Shown: piece after piece, positions 44,458-54,409 of the stretch
Layout of the letters: the number at the start of each line of letters is the position of its first letter
Position numbering within the stretch: position 1 is the first letter of the stretch
Source: Thiomonas sp. X19
Lineage (GTDB): Bacteria; Pseudomonadota; Gammaproteobacteria; Burkholderiales; Burkholderiaceae_C
Assembly (NCBI RefSeq): GCF_900089495.1
Contig: NZ_LT605203.1
Location: forward strand, 2,712,319-2,776,318
Reading direction: 5' to 3'
Length of the DNA stretch: 64,000 nucleotides
Position numbers and translations under genes: made by a program
The notes under the pieces: model-generated
Databases searched by the model: none
The model's input: the letters and a program-made list of their open reading frames with translations, nothing else
Told to the model about the DNA's origin: nothing

Positions 44458-45018
44458 ATGAAATCCCCGCCCTTCCATCACACCACCCCGCATGCTGCGG
44501 ATGCTTCGTCGGCAGACGACGCAGGCCCCAGCAAGAGCCAGCTCAAACGCGAGATGCAGGCCTTGCAGGACTTGGGGGAGCGCCTGGCTGCCCTCCCCAA
44601 TCACCGCATCGACCTGCTCGACGTACCCGCAGCGCTGCGCGACGCACTGCGTGAACTGTCGCGCATTCATGCCCATGAAGGACGCAGGCGGCATGCCCAG
44701 TACATTGGCAAACTGATGCGCAAGGTCGACCCGGAACCCCTGCGCCAGGCCTTGCTCGACGCAACGGGCGAGAACCGCGAGGCGGTGGCCCGCATGCACC
44801 TGCTCGAAGACTGGCGCACACGCCTGCTGCAGGGCGACGACGCGCTCACCGCCTTCATGCAGGAACACCCTCACGCCGACGCCCAGGCGCTGCGCCAACT
44901 GGTGCGCGCGACGCGCGCGGAACAAGCCGCAGGCAAACCGCCGCGCCAGTATCGGGCGCTCTATCAAACCCTCAAAACCCTGCTCGAGCCGCAAGACGAT
45001 GAACCCGACGACCTCTGA
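44458..45018 (+). CDS. darP: Ribosome-associated protein DarP (YjgA, DUF615)
   Basis: 186 residues, highly charged and helical, with KSQLKREMQALQDLGERLA and YIGKLMRKVDPEPLRQALL, hallmarks of DUF615. DarP assists late 50S ribosome assembly. Its stop overlaps the start of mog by 20 bases, so the two are translated together. Confidence 0.92.
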   Translation: MKSPPFHHTTPHAADASSADDAGPSKSQLKREMQALQDLGERLAALPNHRIDLLDVPAALRDALRELSRIHAHEGRRRHAQYIGKLMRKVDPEPLRQALLDATGENREAVARMHLLEDWRTRLLQGDDALTAFMQEHPHADAQALRQLVRATRAEQAAGKPPRQYRALYQTLKTLLEPQDDEPDDL

Positions 45019-45619
45019 GATCCAGTCCGCAGCCCTCGACGGCCTGCACATCGGCCTGGTTTCCGTCAGCGACCGTGCTTCCAGCGGCGTGTACCTCGAC
45101 CAAGGCCTGCCGGCCCTGCGCGAATGGCTGGGCCGCGCCTTGCGCAACCCGGTGCATTACACCGAACGGCTGATTCCCGACGAGCGCGCAGAAATCTCCC
45201 AAGCCTTGCGCGAACTGGTGGACGACCTTGGCTGCCATCTGGTGCTGACCACCGGCGGCACGGGTCCGGCTGTGCGCGACGTCACGCCGGAGGCCACCAT
45301 GGATGTCGCCGACAAACTCATGCCAGGCTTTGGCGAGGAAATGCGGCGCATCAGCCTGAACTTCGTCCCGACGGCGATTTTGTCGCGCCAGGTCGCGGTC
45401 ATTCGCAAAACCTGCCTGATTCTCAACCTGCCAGGCCAGCCGAAGTCCATCCGCGAGACCCTCGAAGGACTGCGCAATGCCGAAGGGGCCGTGACGGTTC
45501 GCGGCGTGTTTGCCGCAGTGCCCTACTGCGTCGACCTGATCGGTGGGCCGTATCTGGAATGCGATCCGGCCGTGTGCGACGCCTTCCGCCCGAAATCTGC
45601 TCAGCGGCCCAAAGGCTGA
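44999..45619 (+). CDS. mog: Molybdopterin adenylyltransferase Mog
   Basis: 206 residues with IGLVSVSDRASSGVYLDQG at the N-terminus, the substrate loop LTTGGTGPAVRDVTPEA, and LPGQPKSIRETLEGL near the C-terminus. Mog adenylates molybdopterin before metal insertion. It is followed by a tungstate/molybdate uptake operon, so metal import and cofactor synthesis are adjacent. Confidence 0.93.
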   Translation: MNPTTSEIQSAALDGLHIGLVSVSDRASSGVYLDQGLPALREWLGRALRNPVHYTERLIPDERAEISQALRELVDDLGCHLVLTTGGTGPAVRDVTPEATMDVADKLMPGFGEEMRRISLNFVPTAILSRQVAVIRKTCLILNLPGQPKSIRETLEGLRNAEGAVTVRGVFAAVPYCVDLIGGPYLECDPAVCDAFRPKSAQRPKG

Positions 45620-45688
45620 ACTCGCAGCGTCGCCGGATTTCAATCGCAGCGGGAAACCTTGCATGACGGCCGGATTGGTTCACGTCTA

Positions 45689-45711
45689 CGATATGCTTGA
45701 AATGTTTATCG
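45689..45711. promoter_or_regulatory. Possible ModE-like inverted repeat
   Basis: CGATA and TATCG flank a 13-base spacer in an AT-rich patch 72 bases before the solute-binding gene. ModE sites are longer palindromes of CGNTATATA type; the match is partial and the call is weak. Confidence 0.25.
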
Positions 45712-45782
45712 CCTGCAACAACAACGCGAGCGGTAGTTCAAGCTCGAGCAGGCTACCAGCCCCCTGAAACGCGGAGACAGCC

Positions 45783-46754
45783 ATGCACAAATCCAAGCAG
45801 TTGAACAAATCCCTCGTCGCACTTTTACTCGGCGCCTTGGCGCTGGGAACGGCTGCCCAAGCCAGTGCAACCACCCTCAGCGTGCTTGCAGCCGGAACCC
45901 TGGGGAAGACCTTCAGAGAGGCGGCGAAAGGCTTCGAGAAGTCACACCCCGGCGTGACCGTGGAGCCTCAATTCGGCGGTAGCGTGAAAATGGTCAAAAT
46001 GGTGACCCAGTTGCACACCCCGGCGGATGTCGTGGCCGTGGCCGACTACTCGGTCATCCCCAAATACATGTACGCCAAGGGCGACCAGGCCGCGACTGCG
46101 GACTGGTCGATCGGCTTTCTGCGCAACGCCATCACCTTCGTCTACACGCCAAAAAGCAAGGGTGCCGGCAAGATCAACGCCAGCAATTGGTATCAGATCT
46201 TGAGTCAGCCCGGCGTGCAGATCGGCCGCTCCAACCCGAACACCGATCCTTCCGGCTACCAGACCCTGCAAATGCTCGATCTGGCTTCGAGCTACTACCA
46301 CGATCCGCAACTCGAGCAGAAGGTGCTGGCGAACGCGCCCACAACCAATATGCGCGATACCGAGACCGACCTGATCGCCGCACTGCAACTCGGCCAGATC
46401 GACTACCTCGCCATCTACCAGTCGGACGCGCTGCAGCATCACCTGGAGTCGATCCGGTTGCCCGCGCAGATCAACCTGAGCGATCCGAAGTACGCCGCGG
46501 ACTACGCCAAGAGCACGGCCGAAACGGCGAACGGCGCATTGCCCGGCAGGCCCATTGTCTATGCGCTGACGATTCCAACCGGAGCCCCTCACCCCAAACT
46601 GGCTGCCGAGTTCATTGCCTATCTGCTCGGCCCGCAAGGCCAGAAGTTGATTGCGCAAAATGGCTTCACGCCGGTGCACCCAGCCTATGCGCAATACGCC
46701 GCCAAAATGCCCGCATCCTTGCGCAAAATGACGGTTGCATGGCCCGGGCAGTGA
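45783..46754 (+). CDS. Tungstate/molybdate-binding periplasmic protein (WtpA-like)
   Basis: 323 residues. Signal peptide LVALLLGALALGTAAQASA, then LSVLAAGTLGKTFREAAKGFEKSHP-type oxyanion-binding start, and ADVVAVADYSVIPKYM, characteristic of WtpA-like receptors. IGRSNPNTDPSGYQTLQM is the hinge strand of ModA-like folds. It captures tungstate or molybdate for the permease and ATPase that follow. Which anion is preferred cannot be told from sequence alone. Confidence 0.85.
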   Translation: MHKSKQLNKSLVALLLGALALGTAAQASATTLSVLAAGTLGKTFREAAKGFEKSHPGVTVEPQFGGSVKMVKMVTQLHTPADVVAVADYSVIPKYMYAKGDQAATADWSIGFLRNAITFVYTPKSKGAGKINASNWYQILSQPGVQIGRSNPNTDPSGYQTLQMLDLASSYYHDPQLEQKVLANAPTTNMRDTETDLIAALQLGQIDYLAIYQSDALQHHLESIRLPAQINLSDPKYAADYAKSTAETANGALPGRPIVYALTIPTGAPHPKLAAEFIAYLLGPQGQKLIAQNGFTPVHPAYAQYAAKMPASLRKMTVAWPGQ

Positions 46755-46821
46755 CCTGCGACGCCACCATTCCGGCGCGCAGGCTGACGCCCGAGCTTAG
46801 GACGTCGACCTCGAAGCCATC

Positions 46822-47634
46822 ATGAAATCGCGCCGCGGATTGATGTTCTGGATTTTCTGGCTCTCGGGCTGCCTGGTCCTGACCTTCATCTCGTTGCCAC
46901 TGCTGGCGCTGCTCCTGCGGCCAACGCTCGGGCAACTGCGCGACGCCGCCATGCACGCCGGCATTCGCGATTCGTTTTTGCTGAGTCTAGAAGGCGCGGC
47001 GCTGGCAACATCCCTCTCCATGCTGTTCGGCTTGCCGCTTGCATATGTGCTGGCTCGCCAGCGCTTTCGCGGCAAAGCGGTGGTCGAAGCCATGGTCGAT
47101 TTGCCGCTCACCATTCCCCACACCATTGCCGGAATCGCCTTGCTCCTGGTGTTTTCGCGCAATGGCTGGCTCGGCCCCGCCGCCGCCAGCATTGGCCTGA
47201 CGTTCTGGGGCACGTTCGCCGGCGTGGTTCTGGCCATGGCTTATGTTGGCCTGCCCTACGCCGTGAACGCCGCGCGTGTCGGCTTCGAGGCGGTCGATCT
47301 GCGCATCGAGAAGGCGGCGCGCAGCCTGGGCGCGGGACCATGGGCCACGTTCTACCGTGTCAGCATGCCCCTGGCTTGGCGTGGTGTGATGACGGGGCTG
47401 ACGCTCTGCTTTGCGCGTGCCATTGGCGAGTTTGCCGCCGTGGTTCTGCTCGCGTACTACCCGATGACGGCGCCCGTGAAAATCTACGACCTGTTCCTCC
47501 AGGTCGGCCTGAACGAATCGGTAGCTGCTTCGGTCCTGTTCCTCGTCATCGTGCTCGGCCTGTTCTGGGCTCTGCGTCTGCTGGCTTATGGACGCCACTC
47601 GGACCGCCGCGTCGAACCTGCTGCGGCGCGATGA
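46822..47634 (+). CDS. Tungstate/molybdate ABC transporter permease
   Basis: 270 residues with about six membrane helices. The cytoplasmic EAA loop is seen as EKAARSLGAGPWATFYRVSMPLAW. LPLTIPHTIAGIALLLVF and GEFAAVVLLAYYP are family hallmarks of WtpB/ModB. It lies 67 bases after the receptor gene and overlaps the ATPase gene by 47 bases. Confidence 0.88.
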   Translation: MKSRRGLMFWIFWLSGCLVLTFISLPLLALLLRPTLGQLRDAAMHAGIRDSFLLSLEGAALATSLSMLFGLPLAYVLARQRFRGKAVVEAMVDLPLTIPHTIAGIALLLVFSRNGWLGPAAASIGLTFWGTFAGVVLAMAYVGLPYAVNAARVGFEAVDLRIEKAARSLGAGPWATFYRVSMPLAWRGVMTGLTLCFARAIGEFAAVVLLAYYPMTAPVKIYDLFLQVGLNESVAASVLFLVIVLGLFWALRLLAYGRHSDRRVEPAAAR

Positions 47635-48736
47635 ATTGACAACGCAATCGCCGGCACAGCAGACACTCGAGCTGGCTGCCTTGGTGACAACCGTCGGCAG
47701 CTACCGCAGCCAGCCCATCAGCTTTCGCCTGGGGCCGGGGCAGACCTTGGCGCTGCTCGGCGGCAACGGCGCCGGCAAAACCACGCTGCTCGAAACCATC
47801 GCCGGCTTCCTGAAACCGCGGGCGGGCAAGGTTCTGTTGGCCGGAAGGGATTGCACCCATGCCCCACCCGAAGCCCGACGCGTTGGCTATCTGTTCCAGA
47901 CGGACGCCCTGTTTCCGCATCTGACCGTCGGCCAAAACCTGCAATTCGGGCGACTTGCCAGCGAGAACCTCGACACCCTGCTCGACCGCTTCGATCTCCG
48001 CGCCCTGGCCGCGCGCCGCCCAGGGCAACTGAGCGGCGGCGAGCGCCAGCGCGTGGCCCTGGCAAGAACCCTGGCGGGCAATCCGGATGCCGTGCTGCTG
48101 GATGAGCCACTCTCCGCCATTGACCCGGCGACACGCCCAGCCATGCGCGACGAGTTGGCACGCCACTTGCGCGCCTGTTCGGCACCCTCCATCGTCGTCA
48201 CGCACGATCCGGCCGAGGCCATGGCCCTTGGGCAGCTGGTGGGGGTGATGGATGCGGGCGAACTGCTGCAAATCGGCCCGGCTTCAGCCATGTTCGCGCA
48301 CCCAGCCCGTCTGCGTTCGGCCCAACTGCTGGGCGTTGAAAACATCTGGCAGGGTGTCGTTGCGGCCTTGCCGGACAACGGCACGGTACGGATAAGCCTC
48401 GGCTTGGAACCCGAGGCTTGCTGGATCGAGGCCCTGCGCGGCGATGAGCTTGTCGACTTGCAAATGGGCGCCCGCGTGCGCCTGTGCGTGCGCGCTGCCG
48501 ACTTGCAACTCATCGCTCCAGGGCAAGCAGCACCAGACAGCCCCAACCAGCTCGAGGTCCGACTTGTCGATCGCACCGACTTGGCTTCGGTCGTGCAACT
48601 GCACTGCCGCTTGGGCGGCCGCCTCGACATCCTGGCCTACGCCCTGCCCTGGCAATTGCGAGGCTGGCCCCTGGCGCCTGGCCACGCGCTGCGCTTGCAC
48701 CTGGCAGCGGGCTCGGTGCATGTGCTGCCTGCATGA
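47588..48736 (+). CDS. Tungstate/molybdate ABC transporter ATP-binding protein
   Basis: 382 residues. Walker A GGNGAGKTT, signature LSGGERQRVALAR, Walker B AVLLDEPLS and switch His in VVTHDPAEAM are intact. A C-terminal TOBE-like domain (about 250-380) may bind the anion for feedback, as in ModC/WtpC. The 47-base overlap with the permease is long; later non-ATG starts are possible. The gene completes the three-gene importer. Confidence 0.9.
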   Translation: MDATRTAASNLLRRDELTTQSPAQQTLELAALVTTVGSYRSQPISFRLGPGQTLALLGGNGAGKTTLLETIAGFLKPRAGKVLLAGRDCTHAPPEARRVGYLFQTDALFPHLTVGQNLQFGRLASENLDTLLDRFDLRALAARRPGQLSGGERQRVALARTLAGNPDAVLLDEPLSAIDPATRPAMRDELARHLRACSAPSIVVTHDPAEAMALGQLVGVMDAGELLQIGPASAMFAHPARLRSAQLLGVENIWQGVVAALPDNGTVRISLGLEPEACWIEALRGDELVDLQMGARVRLCVRAADLQLIAPGQAAPDSPNQLEVRLVDRTDLASVVQLHCRLGGRLDILAYALPWQLRGWPLAPGHALRLHLAAGSVHVLPA

Positions 48737-48807
48737 ACCTCGATGAATCGGATGGGTAGACTGCAAGATCCCCCTGGTTCTCAAGCTCTCCTTCTCAACA
48801 TAAAGCC

Positions 48808-49194
48808 ATGCGACTCATCGGCAACATCATCTGGCTGGTTCTTGGCGGCTTCTTCATGGGCCTGGCTTGGTGGTTGGCAGCCCTGCTCTGCGCCATCACC
48901 ATCGTCGGCATCCCCTGGGCGGTCGCGGCATTTCGCATTGGCACATTCAGCTTCTGGCCCTTCGGCCAGCGCGTGGTGGACAAGCCAGAGGGGGCCGTTG
49001 CCGCCGGCCTGAGCACCATTGGCAATCTGATCTGGGCCATTTTCTTCGGGTGGTGGCTGGCGTTGGGGCATTTGGTCTCGGCGGTGCTGTGTGCCATCAC
49101 CATCATCGGCATACCCTTTGCGCTTCAACACATCAAGCTTGCCGCACTTTCATTTTTCCCCTACGGCAAGCAGATCGTCCCCATCGTGGATTGA
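48808..49194 (+). CDS. YccF-type inner membrane protein
   Basis: 128 residues made of two similar halves, each with a helix rich in W and G followed by ITIVGIPWAVAAFRI or ITIIGIPFALQHIKL and then F(W/F)P(F/Y)G. This duplicated pattern defines the YccF domain. Function unknown. It stands alone between the ABC operon and the convergent gph gene. Confidence 0.88.
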   Translation: MRLIGNIIWLVLGGFFMGLAWWLAALLCAITIVGIPWAVAAFRIGTFSFWPFGQRVVDKPEGAVAAGLSTIGNLIWAIFFGWWLALGHLVSAVLCAITIIGIPFALQHIKLAALSFFPYGKQIVPIVD

Positions 49195-49319
49195 TTGATG
49201 TTGGGCCGCGCGAGCGCCCATTGCATTGCGCGCTGAGAAAAAGCACCGCCGCCCGAAGTTCCCTGATCCCCCTCGGGGCGATTAGGGCGATGCGCACGAG
49301 GGACTTGTTCAGCGTCGCC

Positions 49320-49979
49320 TTAGATCAAACCGAGTTGGAGCAGCTGCGTTGGCTCGTCCAGAATGAATTGCGCGCCCCAATGGCGCGGCTCCTGGTGGCC
49401 GCAATAGCCATAAGCAGCCGCCACAGCTCCCATGCCAGCCGCATGCGCGGCCTGCATGTCGCGCAAATCATCGCCAACATAAAGGCACTGTTGCGCAGGC
49501 ACACCGAGCACGGCAGACGCATGCAAAAGCGGATCGGGTGCAGGTTTGGGTTTGGCTGTGGTGTCCCCGCTCACGACACAGCCAGGCGGGAATGGCAGCG
49601 GCATACAAGCCAGCAGCTGATGCGTCAGCATGGCCACCTTGTTCGTGACAATGCCCCATGGAATCGCCTGATCCGCCAGTTGCCGCAGGACCCGCTCAAC
49701 GCCGGGAAACAGGCGCGTGTGGACGCAGATGTCTTGCGCGTAATTGCGCAGAAACTCATCGCGTAGCGGTAGATACCCGGCGTGGTCCGGCCCCAACTCG
49801 AAACCGACCTGGATCAGGCCCCGCGCCCCATGCGAAGCCATGGGCCGCAACAACGCCAATGGCAACGCCTCCATGCCTCGCTCCAGGCGCATGCGGTTGA
49901 GTGCAGCAGCCAAATCTGGCGCCGTATCGGCCAGCGTTCCGTCCAGGTCGAACAAGATAGCTTGGAAAGGCGGCGTCAT
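49320..49979 (-). CDS. gph: Phosphoglycolate phosphatase (HAD superfamily)
   Basis: 219 residues. HAD motifs: [13 protein letters not shown] (nucleophile and acid Asp), VTNKVAML with Thr, KPKPAPDPL with Lys, and [12 protein letters not shown] with the final Asp pair. It removes phosphate from 2-phosphoglycolate formed in DNA repair or carbon metabolism. ATG 49979 overlaps the ubiG stop as ATGA, the usual order in betaproteobacteria. Confidence 0.93.
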   Translation of the reverse strand: MTPPFQAILFDLDGTLADTAPDLAAALNRMRLERGMEALPLALLRPMASHGARGLIQVGFELGPDHAGYLPLRDEFLRNYAQDICVHTRLFPGVERVLRQLADQAIPWGIVTNKVAMLTHQLLACMPLPFPPGCVVSGDTTAKPKPAPDPLLHASAVLGVPAQQCLYVGDDLRDMQAAHAAGMGAVAAAYGYCGHQEPRHWGAQFILDEPTQLLQLGLI

Positions 49980-50671
49980 GCTGCGCGCCGGCACGCAAAA
50001 AAATAATTCACGTCGACATTCGTGCCGAGACGAAATGTCCGGTCCAGCAAGCCGAATTCCAGGCCTTTGAATTCAACGGGCTCCAGGCCCGAGTTCCGTG
50101 CCCAGCTTGCAAGCTCGCTGGGCCTGATGAATTTGGCATAGGAATGGGTGCCTTTGGGCAGTAGGCGCAAAAGATATTCAGCGCCCAGAATGGCCATGGC
50201 GAACGCCTTGACGTTGCGATTGATGGTGGAGAAAAAGACCCAACCACCAGGGCGCACCAGCATTGCAGCGGCTTGCACGACCGAGGCCGGATTCGGGACG
50301 TGCTCCAGCATTTCCATGCAGCACACGACATCGAATTGCCCTTTTTGCTCGGAAGCGAACTGCTCGGCGGAGATCAGCCGGTAGTCCACGGACAGGCCGG
50401 ACTCCAGTGCATGAAGCCCCGCCACCTTGAGCGCTTTCTCCGCCAGATCGATACCGGTGACCTGCGCGCCGACGGCGGCCATCGACTCGCTGAGTATGCC
50501 GCCGCCACAGCCGATATCCAGCACGCGCCGACCGGCCAAGCTGGCATGGCTCAGGATCCAATCCAACCGCACCGGGTTGATGTCATGCAGCGGCTTGAAC
50601 TCGCCACTCAAATCCCACCAGCGATGCGCCGCATCTCCGAATTTTTTCAACTCCGCAGCTTCAGCATTCAT
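49976..50671 (-). CDS. ubiG: Ubiquinone O-methyltransferase UbiG
   Basis: 231 residues. [23 protein letters not shown] is the diagnostic start, followed by the AdoMet motif [24 protein letters not shown] [11 protein letters not shown], and [10 protein letters not shown]. UbiG carries out both O-methylations in ubiquinone synthesis. It is coupled to gph. Confidence 0.96.
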   Translation of the reverse strand: MNAEAAELKKFGDAAHRWWDLSGEFKPLHDINPVRLDWILSHASLAGRRVLDIGCGGGILSESMAAVGAQVTGIDLAEKALKVAGLHALESGLSVDYRLISAEQFASEQKGQFDVVCCMEMLEHVPNPASVVQAAAMLVRPGGWVFFSTINRNVKAFAMAILGAEYLLRLLPKGTHSYAKFIRPSELASWARNSGLEPVEFKGLEFGLLDRTFRLGTNVDVNYFFACRRAA

Positions 50672-50734
50672 GTTCGATTCCTTCTGGATGTGCTGGAAGA
50701 TTGTCGACAGCTTTCCATGCTATGCGCCCGGCGC

Positions 50735-50762
50735 AAAAAAAAGCCCCGCCGAAGCGGGGCTT
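50735..50762 (-). terminator. Terminator of the OmpA-family gene
   Basis: AAGCCCCGC and GCGGGGCTT form a 9-bp stem around CGAA, followed by eight T on the minus strand. It lies 23 bases past the OmpA-family stop and separates it from ubiG. Confidence 0.88.
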
Positions 50763-50784
50763 TTCGAACCGAGACGGATCTTGA

Positions 50785-51477
50785 TTACTTGGTCACAGTG
50801 CGTGAGCCAACAATCTCGACCACAGCGCGGCGGTTGGGTGCCTGGCACTCGATCTGTTTCTTGAAGGTGCCCTTGCAGCTCTTGGGGTCGACACGGAAAT
50901 CGGTCTTGCCCTTGCCTTCGATGTAGATCTTGTCAGCAGGAATGCCCTTGCTCACCAGATAAGCCTTGACCGCTTCAGCACGACGCAGCGAGAGCTTCTG
51001 GTTGTAGGCAACGCTGCCGAAGCTGTCGGTGTAGCCGGTGGAGATGACGGTTTCCAGATTGACAGCCTTGATCTTGTCAGCCAGATCGTCCAGCGATTGT
51101 TTGCCGGCTGGCTGCAGAACAGCCTTGTTGAACTGGAAGAATGCGTCAGCCGAATAGGTGACCTTCTCGCTCACGGGCACAGGAGCAGGCACGGGGGCAG
51201 GTGCCGGGGCTGAAGCCGGGGCAGGTGCCGGGGCTGGAGCCGGAGCAGGTTCCACGGCCTTGGCGACGATGGCACCATCGCAGCCCTCGGCGGCAGTTGC
51301 CGGAGTCCAGAAGTTGTCGCGCCAGCACAGAGTGTTGTCCCCATTTTTCCAGACCAGACCGAACGGGTCCTTCCAGTTGTCGATGGTTTTCGCGTCTTGA
51401 GCGAAGGCAACCGTGCTTGCTGTGGCGGCTAGCGCCGTCACGACCAGGAGTTTTGCGAATTCGTTGGCTTTAATCAT
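50785..51477 (-). CDS. OmpA-family outer membrane protein
   Basis: 230 residues. A signal peptide (ending STVAFA) is followed by a short cysteine-bearing segment (TLCWRDNFW...EGCDG), a 30-residue Pro-Ala-rich linker (about 75-105), and an OmpA-like peptidoglycan-binding domain with FQFNKAVLQPAGKQSL, STGYTDSFGS, YNQKLSLRRAEAVK and NRRAVVEI. There is no N-terminal beta-barrel, so it is probably a periplasmic or surface-tethered cell-wall anchor. Confidence 0.88.
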   Translation of the reverse strand: MIKANEFAKLLVVTALAATASTVAFAQDAKTIDNWKDPFGLVWKNGDNTLCWRDNFWTPATAAEGCDGAIVAKAVEPAPAPAPAPAPASAPAPAPVPAPVPVSEKVTYSADAFFQFNKAVLQPAGKQSLDDLADKIKAVNLETVISTGYTDSFGSVAYNQKLSLRRAEAVKAYLVSKGIPADKIYIEGKGKTDFRVDPKSCKGTFKKQIECQAPNRRAVVEIVGSRTVTK

Positions 51478-51780
51478 CGTTCTTTCCTCTCAAAAGTAAG
51501 GACCGCAATCAATCTTATACAGACATCATAGAGCGTCAAGCCTGCGAGTTACAGACCTGCGCCGGGATCAGTCATCAGCCGTGTCAATTCTGCCACATCG
51601 CCTCTGTGAGTTCGATGACATTGATGGACATCACCGATCGGATGCCCTAACCGCAGGCAGCAAGATTCGAGAGTGCGTCATTGCCGATTCAGCCCTAAAC
51701 CGCGCTGCTACCATTGAAAGCTTGATTTGAAATAGCACTGCTCATGCAAACCCGCAGCAGTGCCCCGCACTGGGTCCCGA
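51478..51780. other. Divergent intergenic region between the OmpA-family gene and gyrA
   Basis: About 300 bases with no gene. Promoters of the OmpA-family gene and of gyrA must lie here. Several AT-richer patches are present (51505-51530 and 51705-51735) but no hexamer pair is convincing enough to annotate. Confidence 0.5.
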
Positions 51781-54393
51781 ATGTCCGCCTACGCCAAAGA
51801 AACCCTTCCAGTCAGTCTGGAAGAAGAAATGCGCCGTTCCTACCTGGATTACGCGATGAGCGTGATTGTCGGGCGCGCCCTCCCGGATGTGCGCGACGGC
51901 TTGAAACCGGTGCACCGCCGGGTGTTGTTTGCCATGCACGAGCTCAGCAACTCCTGGAACCGGCCGTATAAAAAATCGGCCCGCATCGTGGGCGATGTGA
52001 TCGGCAAATACCACCCGCACGGCGACCAGTCGGTCTATGACACCATCGTGCGCATGGCGCAGGATTTCTCCTTGCGTTACATGCTGGTGGATGGCCAGGG
52101 CAATTTCGGCTCGGTGGACGGCGACAACGCCGCTGCGATGCGCTACACCGAAATCCGTCTGGCCAAGATTGCCCATGAAATGCTGGCCGACCTCGATAAG
52201 GAAACAGTGAATTTCGGCCCGAATTACGACGGTTCCGAGCAGGAACCGCTGGTATTGCCGGCGCGTATTCCCAACCTCCTGCTCAATGGTTCGGCCGGCA
52301 TTGCTGTGGGCATGGCCACCAATATTCCACCGCATAACCTGGGTGAGTTGGTCGACGGCTGCCTGCATCTGCTGCGCCATCCGCAAGCGGATGTCGAAGA
52401 ACTGATGCAGCACATCCCGGCACCGGACTTCCCGACTGCCGGCATCATTTATGGCCTGACCGGCGTGCGCGACGCCTACCGCACCGGGCGCGGCCGGGTG
52501 GTGATGCGCGCACGTTGCCACTTCGAGGACATCGACCGCAGCCAGCGCCAGGCCATCATCGTCGATGAGCTTCCCTACCAGGTGAACAAACGCACCCTGC
52601 TGGAACGCATTGCCGAACTGGTGCAGGAGAAAAAACTCGAGGGCATCAGCCACATCCAGGACGAGTCCGACAAGTCGGGCATGCGCGTGGTGATCGAACT
52701 CAAGCGCGGTGAACTGGCCGAGGTGGTGCTCAACAAGCTCTACAAGCAGACGCAGTTGCAGGACACCTTCGGCGTCAATATGGTCTGCCTGGTGGACGGG
52801 CAGCCGCGCCTGCTGAACCTCAAGCAGATGCTGGCCGCCTTCCTGCAGCACCGGCGCGAGGTCATCACCCGCCGCAGCGTTTTCGAGCTGCGCAAGGCGC
52901 GTGAACGCGGCCATGTGCTGGAAGGACTGGCCGTTGCCCTGGCCAACCTCGACCGCATGATCGAGCTGATCAAGGCCGCGCCGACGCCACCCATCGCCAA
53001 GGAAGGCCTGTTGGCCGAGGTGTGGGCGCCGGGTGAGGCGCGTGCCATGCTGGCGCGGGTCGAGGGCAACCCCGCTGATTTCCAGCCGGACGACCTGGAC
53101 CCGCGTTATGGCCTGAAGACCGATGGCTACCACTTGTCCGAGGTGCAGGCCCAGGAAATCTTGCAAATGCGCCTGCAGCGGCTGACTGGCCTGGAGCAGG
53201 ACAAGATCATGCAGGAATACAAGGATGTCATGGCGCAGGTGGCCGATCTGCTCGACATCCTGGCCAAGCCCGAGCGCATCACCGTCATCATTGCCGACGA
53301 ATTGGCCGCGCTCAAGGCCGAATTCAACGATGCGCGCCGCTCGACCATCGAGCCGAATGCGACCGAGCTGGACATCGAAGACCTGATCACCCCGCAAGAC
53401 ATGGTGGTGACGATCTCGCACGTCGGCTATATCAAGAGCCAGCCCATGGATGAGTACCGTGCCCAGCGTCGCGGCGGCCGGGGAAAACTGGCCACCGGAA
53501 CCAAGGAAAACGACTGGATCGATCAGCTTTTCGTCGCCAACACCCACGCCATGCTGTTGTGCTTCTCGAATCGCGGCCGGGTGTACTGGATGAAGGTGTA
53601 TGAAGCGCCGCAGGGTGGGCGTGGCTCGCGCGGCAGGCCGCTGGTGAATCTGTTCCCGCTGGCGGAAGGCGAAAAAATCACGGCCGTGCTGCCGGTGAAG
53701 GCGTTCGACGAGGACCATTTCGTCTTCATGGCCACGGCGCGCGGCACGGTGAAAAAGACGCCGTTGTCGGCCTTCGCCAATCGCCGCACCGCCGGCATCA
53801 TCGCCTGCGGGCTCGACGATGACGACTACCTCGTGGGTGTGGCCATCACCGACGGTCAGCACGACGTGATGCTGTTTTCCGACTCCGGCAAGGCCGTTCG
53901 CTTCGACGAAAACGACGTGCGCCCGATGGGCCGCGAGGCGCGCGGCGTGCGCGGCATGAATCTGGAGGACGGGCAGAAGGTCATCGCCATGCTGGTGGCC
54001 GAAGACGAGAGCCAGAGCGTGCTGACGGCCACCGAAAACGGTTTCGGCAAGCGCACTTCCATCGTCGAATACACCCGCCATGGCCGCGGCACCAAGGGCA
54101 TGATCGCCATCCAGACCAGCGAGCGCAACGGCAAGGTCGTGGCTGCTTGCCTGGTGCGCGCGGAGGACGAGATCATGCTCATCACCGACACGGGCGTGCT
54201 GGTCCGCACGCGCGTGGCCGAGATCCGCGAACTCGGCCGGGCCACGCAGGGCGTCACGCTCATCGCTCTGGACGACAAGGCGCAACTCATCGGCGTACAG
54301 CGCGTGGCGGAATCGGATGCCCAGGTGATCGAGGCCGAGCCGGGTTCCGAGCCAGGCGTCGAACCGCCGCAAGACTCCAGCGACGATGCCTGA
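51781..54393 (+). CDS. gyrA: DNA gyrase subunit A
   Basis: 870 residues from [17 protein letters not shown]. The breakage-reunion domain has the catalytic tyrosine in [11 protein letters not shown]. The quinolone-determining region reads [11 protein letters not shown]: position 83 is Gln instead of the Ser or Thr of most bacteria, and Asp87 is kept. The C-terminal beta-pinwheel has six blades and the GyrA box QRRGGRGK. It supercoils DNA with GyrB. It heads a co-directional cluster; serC starts at most 17 bases after its stop. Confidence 0.97.
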   Translation: MSAYAKETLPVSLEEEMRRSYLDYAMSVIVGRALPDVRDGLKPVHRRVLFAMHELSNSWNRPYKKSARIVGDVIGKYHPHGDQSVYDTIVRMAQDFSLRYMLVDGQGNFGSVDGDNAAAMRYTEIRLAKIAHEMLADLDKETVNFGPNYDGSEQEPLVLPARIPNLLLNGSAGIAVGMATNIPPHNLGELVDGCLHLLRHPQADVEELMQHIPAPDFPTAGIIYGLTGVRDAYRTGRGRVVMRARCHFEDIDRSQRQAIIVDELPYQVNKRTLLERIAELVQEKKLEGISHIQDESDKSGMRVVIELKRGELAEVVLNKLYKQTQLQDTFGVNMVCLVDGQPRLLNLKQMLAAFLQHRREVITRRSVFELRKARERGHVLEGLAVALANLDRMIELIKAAPTPPIAKEGLLAEVWAPGEARAMLARVEGNPADFQPDDLDPRYGLKTDGYHLSEVQAQEILQMRLQRLTGLEQDKIMQEYKDVMAQVADLLDILAKPERITVIIADELAALKAEFNDARRSTIEPNATELDIEDLITPQDMVVTISHVGYIKSQPMDEYRAQRRGGRGKLATGTKENDWIDQLFVANTHAMLLCFSNRGRVYWMKVYEAPQGGRGSRGRPLVNLFPLAEGEKITAVLPVKAFDEDHFVFMATARGTVKKTPLSAFANRRTAGIIACGLDDDDYLVGVAITDGQHDVMLFSDSGKAVRFDENDVRPMGREARGVRGMNLEDGQKVIAMLVAEDESQSVLTATENGFGKRTSIVEYTRHGRGTKGMIAIQTSERNGKVVAACLVRAEDEIMLITDTGVLVRTRVAEIRELGRATQGVTLIALDDKAQLIGVQRVAESDAQVIEAEPGSEPGVEPPQDSSDDA

Positions 54394-54409
54394 GCGGCTG
54401 CCATCCACC

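Noticed and set aside
51680-51735. A gyrA promoter built from TTGCCG and TACCAT
   Set aside because: The spacing between the hexamers is 22 bases, too long for a normal sigma-70 promoter.
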